Shown here piece by piece: positions 1 through 5,176 of a DNA stretch of 5,944 nucleotides. Within the stretch, counting starts at the first letter, position 1. The number at the start of each line of letters is the position of its first letter. Below the pieces are notes generated by a model. The model did no database searches. It was not told the DNA's origin and saw only the letters and a program-made list of their open reading frames with translations. This DNA comes from DASVXQ01 sp046727955 (GTDB lineage Bacteria > Actinomycetota > CALGFH01), in assembly GCA_046727955.1 (NCBI GenBank), contig JBKPDO010000271.1, positions 1 through 5,944 of the forward strand, in the 5' to 3' direction. The position numbers were made by a program, and so were the translations under genes.

Positions 1-1020
1 GGACGGCGCCGACGGCTGGCCGGCCTGGCCCGGCGTCCGGCGTCGGTGCTGACCGCCGGCGCCGTGGTGCTGTCGGCCGTGCTCCTGGTCGTGGCCGTGC
101 TCGTGGCCCGGGGGGGAGGTGGACCCGCCGGCCCGGCCGCGCCGGCGGTGGTGACGGCGGCCAACCACGCCGTCCGGATCGATCCGGCGACCTGGCAGAC
201 GGTCGCCGCCGTCGCGGTCGGGACCGACCCGGCGGCCGTGGTCGGCGGCGGCGGGCTCGTCTGGGCGGCCAACCGGCGCGACGGCACCGTGACCGTGATC
301 GACCCATCCGCCAACCGGGTCCAGCAGACCATCCCGGCATCCGGGTCGGGACCGGTCGGCCCAGGCGGCCCTGGCCTTGCCTTCGCAGGTGGGAGCCTGT
401 GGGTGGCCAACGCCGGCCAGCGGCAGGTCGCCCGTGTCGAACCCGACGCGGACCCGATCACGATCCCGGTAGGAGCAAGCCCGAACGCCATGGTCGCCGC
501 CCAGGACGCCGTGTGGGTCGCGGCCCAGACCCAGAGCGGCGGCGGCCTGCTGGCCCGCATCGACTCGGGCGGCAACCACGTCGATAGGCGAATCCCGCTG
601 CCCTATCCACCCACCGGGCTGGCCGTCACCCCGGACGAGCGCACGGTCTGGCTGACCGCCAAGGATCGGACCCTGCGCTCGTTTGACACTGGCACCGGCA
701 ACCCAGGCGAGCCGGTCAAGCTCGGGCTCGTCCCTGACCAGGTGGCGGTCGGCGACGGCACCGTCTGGGTGACCAGCAGCCGCGGTGACGCGGTGCTGCA
801 CATCGATCCAGCCACCTCCAAGGCCAAGGAGATCAGGGTGGGCAACGGCCCCAGCGGGATCGCCTTCGGCGCCGACCGGGTGTGGGTGGCCAACAGCCAA
901 GACGGCACGGTCTCGACCATCGACCCGCAGACCGGCGAGATCGGCACCCTGCGCCTGGGGTTCCGGCCGGTCGCGGTGGCGGTCGACCAGCGCGCGGTCT
1001 GGGTCGCCCTGGCCGCCTGA
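1..1020 (+). CDS. Membrane-anchored seven-bladed beta-propeller (YncE/YVTN-like) protein, 5'-partial
   Basis: The frame is open to the window's left edge. A GTG at 46 is available, but the codons before it read as an Arg-rich stretch (GRRRRLAGLARRPAS) leading straight into a hydrophobic helix, so the true start is probably upstream. Numbering from 46, residues 3-21 form one transmembrane segment, followed by a Gly/Pro/Ala-rich linker (22-36). The rest is a beta-propeller: seven short hydrophobic-Trp strands (VW, LW or VWVA type) have their Trp at about 73, 119, 157, 202, 241, 280 and 319, which is 38-46 residues apart and one per blade. Several blades also carry DGTV and IDP motifs. The basic flank and single helix suggest a cytoplasmic N-terminal domain and an extracellular propeller. 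In Actinomycetota such propellers often sit behind a kinase or BTAD/SARP-type regulator domain, but that part is outside the window. The ligand is unknown; a sensing or binding role is inference. The frame is clean throughout and ends in TGA. Confidence 0.85.
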   Translation, partial: GRRRRLAGLARRPASVLTAGAVVLSAVLLVVAVLVARGGGGPAGPAAPAVVTAANHAVRIDPATWQTVAAVAVGTDPAAVVGGGGLVWAANRRDGTVTVIDPSANRVQQTIPASGSGPVGPGGPGLAFAGGSLWVANAGQRQVARVEPDADPITIPVGASPNAMVAAQDAVWVAAQTQSGGGLLARIDSGGNHVDRRIPLPYPPTGLAVTPDERTVWLTAKDRTLRSFDTGTGNPGEPVKLGLVPDQVAVGDGTVWVTSSRGDAVLHIDPATSKAKEIRVGNGPSGIAFGADRVWVANSQDGTVSTIDPQTGEIGTLRLGFRPVAVAVDQRAVWVALAA

Positions 1021-1111
1021 CACGGTCTGCCACTATTCTGACCATGGCAGCGAAATGGGGACGAAGCCTCCACGAGAGCGCATAACTTCGCCTGTTACGG
1101 TCGCTGGTGAG

Positions 1112-1125
1112 CTGCGAAAACGCAG
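1112..1125. repeat. Perfect 5-bp hairpin with AAAA loop, with inverted-repeat partner in the tRNA-like T arm
   Basis: CTGCG-AAAA-CGCAG is a perfect short stem-loop 27 nt upstream of the tRNA 3'-half-like sequence. Its right arm overlaps GCAGGAC (1122-1128), which is an exact inverted repeat of GTCCTGC (1180-1186) in the T arm of the tRNA-like piece. Such repeats could be recombinase binding sites or just sequence noise in GC-rich DNA. No T tract follows, so a terminator is unlikely. Confidence 0.35.
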
Positions 1126-1152
1126 GACAGCACAGCGGTAAGCCCGCGATCA

Positions 1153-1197
1153 CTTACAACGACGAGGTCGCAGGTTCAAGTCCTGCCACGCCCACCA
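1153..1197 (+). other. tRNA-Val(UAC)-like 3' half with CCA: putative att site of an integrative element
   Basis: Read as a tRNA from the anticodon loop onward, every part fits: loop CTTACAA (1153-1159, anticodon TAC at 1155-1157), 3' anticodon stem CGACG (1160-1164), variable region AGGTC (1165-1169), T stem GCAGG (1170-1174), T loop TTCAAGT (1175-1181), T stem CCTGC (1182-1186), acceptor strand CACGCCC (1187-1193), discriminator A, and CCA (1195-1197). The loop CTTACAA is the one found in bacterial tRNA-Val(UAC). The 5' half is absent: neither the GGGCGTG acceptor strand nor a CGTCG anticodon-stem strand occurs at the expected distance, so this is not a working tRNA. Tyrosine recombinases commonly use the anticodon-loop-to-3'-end part of a tRNA gene as the att core, and a broken one starts 70 nt downstream. 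The valine identity is inferred from the loop only. Confidence 0.7.
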
Positions 1198-1267
1198 CAC
1201 CCCCTCTGACCAGCGCATTTACTGATCCAGCCGGCCCCGTCGGCCGTCCCATGAGGCCGCATAACGG

Positions 1268-2198
1268 ATGGAGAGCGCATCACTGCGCTACGGTCCGGCC
1301 ATGGACAGCAGCGGACCGAGCCTCAGTCGCTCGTTCGAGCGGCACCTGCGCGCCAAGAACCTCTCCGACGGCACCGTAGCGAGCTACCTGGTCGGTGTCC
1401 GCCAGTTCACCGCGTTCCTCCAGCCTCGCGGGCGAGAGCTGGTCGAGGCCACTCGCGCCGACCTGGAGGCCTTCATCGCCGACCTGCTCAGCCGCCGGCC
1501 AGTGGCGACCGCCTCGACTCGGTACAAGCAACTGCAGGCGCTCTACCGCTGGCTGGAGGACGAGGAAGAGATCGAGGTCAACTCGATGGCCCGCATGAAG
1601 CCACCGATCGTGCCCGACAAGCCCATCCCGGTCGTGCCCGACGACGCGCTACGTCGGCTGCTCGCCGCTTGCGCCGGCAAGAGCTTCGAGGCGCGTCGGG
1701 ACACAGCGCTGATCACCTTCTTGCCGGACACCGGCGCCCGGCGTGGCGAAGTCGCCGGCCGCCGGGTGGCCGACCTCGACTTCGACCTCGACTTCGACCT
1801 GGACGTCGCCCTGGTCCTCGGCAAGGGCCGCCGGGAGCGCGCTCTGCCGTTCGGACGCACCACCGCGGTCGCGCTGGACCGCTACCTTCGCGTCCGCGCC
1901 CGGCACAAGGACGCCGCTCTCCCATGGCTGTGGCTCGGGCTCTTTGGTCGCCTGACCGCCTGGGGACTGGTCCAGATGCTGCGACGCCGTAGCCGCCAGG
2001 CTGGCCTGCCCGACCTCCATCCGCACCAGTTCCGCCACACCTTCGCCCATCAGTGGCTCGCCCAAGGCAGGGAGAGACCGACCTCATGCGCCTGGCCTGC
2101 TGGCGCTCCGAGCCATGCTCCAGCGCTACGGCGCCTCAGCCGCCGACGCCCGCGCCCGCGAGGCACATCGGCGACTCTCTCCCGCCGGCCGGCTATAG
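1268..2198 (+). pseudogene. Tyrosine recombinase/integrase, broken by two frameshifts
   Basis: XerC/D-like tyrosine recombinase, which would cut and rejoin DNA at an att site. ATG 1268 gives the longest product; ATG 1301 (MDSSGPSLS...) is an equally plausible start, and neither has a clear ribosome binding site. Numbering from 1268: the N-terminal SAM-like core-binding domain is about residues 18-105. The catalytic domain shows TGARRGE (R158), GKG (K186) and HPHQFRH (H253, R256). The frame fails after HQWLAQG at about 2069. The next frame continues with GETDLMRLACWRS from 2071, fails at about 2113, and the third frame supplies MLQRYGASAADARAREAHRR, with the catalytic Tyr at 2127-2129 and TAG at 2196-2198. 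Spliced, the three pieces make an ordinary full-length C-terminus with the AGW-type box in place of the usual LGH, here ACW. Each break fits loss of one base. As it stands the main frame ends without the nucleophile, so the product should be inactive, unless the breaks are sequencing errors. Confidence 0.9.
1772..1804 (+). repeat. 12-bp tandem duplication inside the integrase gene (DLDF DLDF DLD)
   Basis: GACCTCGACTTC occurs twice back to back (1772-1783 and 1784-1795), followed by a partial third copy ending at 1804. It encodes DLDFDLDFDLD where related integrases usually have a single DLDFDLD-like turn between the Arg motif and the beta-hairpin Lys. It keeps the frame and adds four residues, consistent with replication slippage. 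Confidence 0.75.
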
Positions 2199-2199
2199 G

Positions 2200-2921
2200 A
2201 CCACCGCAGCCCCGACCGTCCTGCTCGTCCATGGTGGCTTCGCCGACGGCTCCGGCTGGGCCGGCGTGATCCAGCGGCTGCAAGCCGCCGGCGTCCAGGT
2301 GCGGGCCATCGTCAACCCGCTGCGCGGCCTGGCCGCTGACGCCGCCTACGTCGCCAGCGCGATCGGGCAGACCCCCGGCCCGTGCTGGCCGTCGGCCACT
2401 CCTATGGCGGCGCGGTGATCACCAACGCCGCTACCAAGGCCAACAACGTCGTCGGGCTGGTCTACGTCGCCGCCTTCGCCCCGGAGGAAGGCGAGAGCCT
2501 GCAGGAGATCGTCGGCCGCTCCCGGGACAGCGCCCTCGGCCCGGCCGTCCGCGAAACGCGCTATCCGACCGGGCAGGGCTCGGAGACGGCGGTGGAGCTC
2601 ACCATCGACCCCGCGTCCTTCCGCGAGGTCTTCGCCGGCGATCTGCCCGCGGCGCAGGCCGCCGTGATGGGCGCCTCGCAGCGGCCGTTCGCGGCCGCCG
2701 CCTTCGCCGAGCGGTCCGGGCCGCCGGCCTGGAAGCGCCTGCCCGCCTGGGCGGTGGTGGCCACCGCCGACAGGGCCGCCGGCAGCGACGCCGTGCGTTC
2801 CATGGCCGAGCGCGCGGGCGCCGACATCGTCGAGGCGGTCGACGGCTCGCACGTGCCCATGATCTCCCAGCCCCAGGTGGTGACCGACCACATCCTGAAG
2901 GCGCTCCGCGCCGTCAGCTGA
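2200..2921 (+). pseudogene. Alpha/beta hydrolase, frameshifted and lacking an in-frame start codon
   Basis: Alpha/beta-hydrolase-fold esterase-like protein of about 235-240 residues, the usual family length. The first frame reads TTAAPTVLLVHGGFADGSGW, giving the N-terminal strand and HGG oxyanion motif, and continues to GQTPGP near 2380. There it needs one extra base (CCG-GTG expected, CCGTG present) to continue in the next frame with VLAVGHSYGG. The nucleophile Ser is at 2400-2402. Likely acid Asp (TADRA) is at 2769-2771 and likely His (DGSHVPMISQP) at 2850-2852, so the triad is present across the two frames. No ATG, GTG or TTG occurs in the first frame between the integrase remnant and the HGG motif. 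The predicted N-terminus abuts and overlaps the integrase TAG (2196-2198), as if two adjacent genes once overlapped slightly. A GTG at 2382 could initiate the second frame but would miss the oxyanion strand. The substrate cannot be told from sequence. Confidence 0.85.
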
Positions 2922-3102
2922 GCCGGCGCCGCACAGCTCACCGTGGCTGCCCCAGGGTTACGTGCAGAAACTTCAGGCAGGCCGCTTAGCAGCATGGCCG
3001 GGGGAGCTGTTGGGGTCCTGTGGCCGTGCCGCGGCGGGTTGACGGTGCGATGACCGCTGGTGCAGCTGTGCACGCTGGCCCATGGGCAAGCGGGCGTGAC
3101 CG
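2922..3102. other. Intergenic, no feature recognised
   Basis: Between the hydrolase stop and the transposase scrap I see no gene, strong hairpin or promoter. Together with the IS66 scrap and 3282-3460 it makes about 540 bases without a working gene, which fits decayed mobile DNA. Confidence 0.5.
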
Positions 3103-3281
3103 TTGGTCGTCCAGGAGGCCGCGATCTGTTCTGCTGATCCCGATCTGGACGCCACCGTTGCGGTCCAGGCCGCGATCATCGCGAGCTGCGGGCGGCCAAC
3201 GCCAGACTGGTGGCGGCCAATGCCACGCTCCAAGCCCGCGTCGCTGGGCTGGAACGTCGGCTCGGCAAGGACTCCTCGTGA
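3103..3281 (+). pseudogene. IS66-like transposase (TnpC) N-terminal fragment, frameshifted and truncated
   Basis: One frame from TTG 3103 reads LVVQEAAICSADPD and on to VAVQAAIIA. At about 3183 one base appears missing (GCG-GAG expected, GCGAG present). The next frame continues ELRAANARLVAANATLQARV then AGLERRLGKDSS and stops at TGA 3279-3281. The heptad-spaced Leu/Ala/Asn coiled coil followed by LERRLGKDSS is the hallmark N-terminus of IS66-family transposases, where an NSS-PPSS segment, zinc finger and DDE domain normally follow. None of that is present, so only about 60 of the usual 450-550 residues remain. The start is uncertain; no ribosome binding site is visible. Another coiled-coil protein with a similar N-terminus cannot be excluded. 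It marks a past insertion or recombination in this stretch. Confidence 0.65.
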
Positions 3282-3460
3282 CGCGGCCAGACCGCAATGG
3301 GTCAGCCTGGCTGCCCCCATCTGTGAGGCGCGGGTCCTGCCGACCTGGACAATTGGTCGGGTAGCCAGAGCCTCAGCCGCACGGAGCGGAATAGGCGGCG
3401 GTTGACGGGCGCGAGCGTCTGCGGTTGGGTAATGTCCCGCTGTCCCAACCCACCAAAGGA
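3282..3460. other. Intergenic, no gene recognised; one inverted repeat
   Basis: No continuation of the transposase and no N-terminal methyltransferase sequence (GG-DN or DIG-G motifs) can be read here in any frame. The only structure noticed is an exact inverted repeat GGTTGGG/CCCAACC at 3423-3429 and 3444-3450 around a 14-nt loop, just before the methyltransferase remnant. Confidence 0.45.
3423..3450. repeat. Inverted repeat GGTTGGG ... CCCAACC
   Basis: Exact 7-bp arms with a 14-nt spacer, inside which TGTCCC also appears and recurs next to the right arm. It sits about 11 nt before the point where methyltransferase homology becomes readable, so it may mark an old element end or breakpoint. 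There is no T run, so a terminator is unlikely. Confidence 0.35.
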
Positions 3461-3878
3461 GACCTGCACGAACCCGACGCTATCCTGCAGGCGGCGGCGA
3501 AGACGCTGGACTTCACCCAGCCGGTCGCGCTGATGCTGCTGGGGGATCTTGGGGCACGTCGGCGACTACGATGAGGCGCGGTCGATCGTGAAGCGGCTGC
3601 TGGATGCCCTGCCGTCTGGCAGCTATCTGGCGCTCCACGACGGTACCAACGTCGTCAACAAGGCGATGGTGGATGAGGCCCAGCGCATCTACAACGAGAG
3701 CGGCGCGGTGCCGTACCACCCCCGCAGCCCCGAGCAGATCGCCGGCTTCTTCGACGGTCTGGAGCTCCTGGAGCCCGGCGTGGTGTCGTGTTCGCGGTGG
3801 CGGCCCGATCCCGCCGACGTCAGCTCTGGCCTGCCGGCGGAGGTGGATATGTTCGGCGGCGTGGGACGAAAGCCGTAG
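3461..3878 (+). pseudogene. DUF574/Methyltransf_19-type SAM-dependent methyltransferase, C-terminal remnant with a frameshift
   Basis: The first frame reads DLHEPDAILQAAAKTLDFTQ then PVALMLLG. At 3541-3545 a run of five G's, where four are needed, shifts the frame, and the next frame continues ILGHVGDYDEARSIVKRLLD, ALPSGSYLALHDGT, a helical stretch, then HPRSPEQIAGFFDGLELLEP and a terminal FGGVGRKP before TAG. The DxxDPDxIL, DFTxPVA, L-DALPSGSYL, RS-E-IA-FFDGLEL-EPG and C-terminal GGV-RKP pattern is characteristic of the actinobacterial DUF574 methyltransferase family (about 260-270 residues). Only about the last 140 residues remain. The N-terminal half with the SAM-binding loop is missing, and an in-frame TAG lies at 3392-3394. 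It should not bind SAM. There is no start codon or ribosome binding site in a sensible place. Confidence 0.85.
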
Positions 3879-3972
3879 CGCATGCCTTGGGAGCCGTGAG
3901 CTGGTCGAGTCGGTCCGCCCCAACCGTTCTACCGCTGTTTCCCGGCTGTGGGGCGTGCATCCATGATGACCA

Positions 3973-4299
3973 TCAAGCAGACAGTAGCGAGAGTGAGTCG
4001 GCCATCTCCGCTTGGCGGGCGGGGTCGTCGTCCTCGCCGGTCAGCAGCGGCTCGGGCAGCCAGTCGCCGACGGCGCGCTCGCGGCGCGTCCTGGCGGAGC
4101 GAAGCTCGTCGATCGCGAGCCTGGTCACCACGGTGGACAGGTATGCCAGCGGTGACTCGATCCGCTGGCCCGCCTCGCGCGTCCTGTGCGGCCGCAGGAG
4201 GGCCTCCTGCACGATGTCCTCGGCCTCGCTCACATAGCCCAGCATCCGGTACGCGATCGCGAACGCCCGCGGTCTGAGCTCCTCCAGCGACTCGGACAT
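3973..4299 (-). pseudogene. ECF sigma factor (SigJ/ECF41-like), truncated after region 2
   Basis: Extracytoplasmic-function sigma factor: it would bind core RNA polymerase and recognise the -10 element. Residues 9-38 (LRPRAFAIAYRMLG then EAEDIVQEALLR) are sigma regions 2.1-2.3, and residues 49-74 (SPLAYLSTVVTRLAIDELRS then ARTRRE) are region 2.4. The DWLPEPLL segment at 79-86 is typical of the SigJ/ECF41 group. The sequence then breaks: after EMADSLS it reads LLSA and stops, whereas the family continues into region 4 and a SnoaL-like C-terminal regulatory domain, about 290 residues in all. Only 108 remain, with no -35-binding domain, so normal promoter recognition is not expected. The ATG is 4 nt after the stop of the upstream epimerase gene, implying co-transcription and coupled translation. 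The broken 3' end faces the methyltransferase remnant convergently. Confidence 0.85.
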
Positions 4300-4303
4300 C
4301 GCT

Positions 4304-5176
4304 CTAGTCCAGGCCCTTCACGAAGCCCTGACGCCAGCTCGGGTAGCGCGGTCGCCAGCCGAGCTCCCGCTTGGCCTTCGCGTTCGACGCGCCGCGCGCC
4401 TCGGTCAGCAGGACCGCGCCCGCCTCGCCGACCGCAAGCCGGACCAGCCAGCGCGGCAGCCGCCGCGGCCGCTTGGCTCCGAGAGCCTCCGCCGCCACCG
4501 GCAGCCACTCCCGAAGCGGAGCCGGGTCGTCGTCGACGACGTGGTAGATGCCGGCCGCGCCGCGCTCTACCGCGTCCGCGGTCGCGGTCGCGGCGTCCTC
4601 GATGTGGATGAACGACCATAAGCCCGCTCCGCTCCCGGCGATCGGGAACCTGCGCTTGCGGATCATCTCGACGAGCTCTCCCGGGGGGTTCACGGCGAAC
4701 GAGGTCCCTGGACCGTAGAGGGCACCGTAGCGGAGCACCACGCCCTCCGCCCAGCCCGCGCCTGTGACGGCCTGCTCGACGTGACGAAGCGTGTCGAGTG
4801 TGGTGCGGATGGCCGCCGGCGGGTCGGGGTCGAAGGGGTCGTCCTCGCGCTTCACCGCACCGCCCGACCGGGCGAAGTAGCTGGCGAAGCTCTGTGCCAC
4901 GAAGCGGCGGACCCCGACGGCCCGCCCGGCCGAGAGCAGGTGGTCGGTGCCCTCGGTGCGCAGCCGGTTGGTCGCCGCGAAGTCGCGCTCCACCCGGCGC
5001 ATGTTGAGCGAGGCGGGGATTGCCGTGAGCTCGTGCACGATCACCTCGGGCTCGGCCTGACTCACAGCGTGCCCGACGGCCGCGGGGTCGAGGGCGTCGG
5101 CCACGACCGGCCGGCGTGCGACTATTGTGCGGTCGCCGCCCCAGATGCCCTCGGACAAGGAGAACGACGGTGGCAA
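4304..5176 (-). pseudogene. NAD-dependent epimerase/dehydratase (extended SDR-like), N-terminally truncated
   Basis: From about residue 22 the sequence matches the atypical/extended SDR epimerase family: RPVVADALDP, EVIVHELTAI (about 44-53), RRFVAQSFASY (90-100), a proline-rich DPFDPDPPAA loop (113-122), VVLRYGALYGPGTS (146-159), WSFIHIEDAA (187-196) and the C-terminal ELGWRPRYPSWRQGF. These proteins are usually about 310-330 residues and begin with a GxxGxxG NAD(P)-binding strand and turn. Here that part is missing and replaced by an unrelated MPPSFSLSEGIWGGDRT, which is simply the opposite strand of the leader of the downstream-facing HhH-GPD gene. The join lies near 5110-5120. The annotated ATG at 5176 is therefore probably accidental, and cofactor binding should be lost. 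A classical YxxxK is not evident. The gene heads an operon-like pair with the sigma factor (4-nt gap). ECF41 sigma factors are known to be encoded beside oxidoreductases, epimerases and carboxymuconolactone decarboxylases, which fits this pairing. Confidence 0.82.
5157..5162 (+). promoter_or_regulatory. Shine-Dalgarno AAGGAG for the HhH-GPD gene
   Basis: AAGGAG lies 7 nt before the GTG at 5170. This fixes the start at 5170 rather than the in-frame ATG at 5116. It lies within the antisense extension of the truncated epimerase frame, showing that the stretch belongs to the HhH-GPD leader. Confidence 0.8.

Larger units (their letters stand above)
1021..1267. other. Non-coding region between propeller gene and integrase, with tRNA-derived sequence
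   Basis: No convincing gene lies here. It contains a weak 6-bp hairpin just after the propeller stop (1027-1032 with 1045-1050, 12-nt loop, no T tract), so a poor terminator candidate. A tight hairpin lies at 1112-1125 and a tRNA 3'-half-like sequence at 1153-1197. The 10-bp word GAGAGCGCAT occurs at 1074-1083 and again at 1271-1280, just inside the integrase reading frame, on either side of the tRNA-like piece. The layout of small repeats around a tRNA end next to an integrase gene resembles an attachment region. The roles of the repeats are not shown by sequence alone. Confidence 0.5.

Noticed and set aside
603..1073. Long minus-strand ORF opposite the propeller gene
   Set aside because: A shadow of the GC-rich plus-strand gene, with low-complexity Arg/Ser/Pro-rich sequence and no motif.
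1044..1085. 13-codon ORF (MAAKWGRSLHESA) between the propeller gene and the att-like region
   Set aside because: No ribosome binding site, very short, no sign of conservation visible.
1122..1197. Complete tRNA gene
   Set aside because: Although the AGCACAGCGGTAAGC stretch faintly resembles a D arm, the acceptor and anticodon 5' strands do not pair with the 3' strands, so only the 3' half is tRNA-like.
1649..2087. Overlapping minus-strand ORFs opposite the integrase
   Set aside because: Shadow frames; the VEVEVEVEVG stretch is only the reverse of the 12-bp tandem repeat.
2060..2120. Programmed ribosomal frameshifting in the integrase
   Set aside because: Two successive shifts without a slippery heptamer or clear downstream structure, in a neighbourhood full of other indels, are better explained by decay or sequence error.
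3020..3405. ORFs of about 100-115 codons across the IS66-like region
   Set aside because: They mix frames of a degraded gene; only the pieces at 3103-3183 and 3183-3281 resemble a protein family.
5123..5128. TATTGT as a -10 box for the HhH-GPD gene
   Set aside because: No matching -35 at the right distance and a poor consensus; position is plausible but unsupported.
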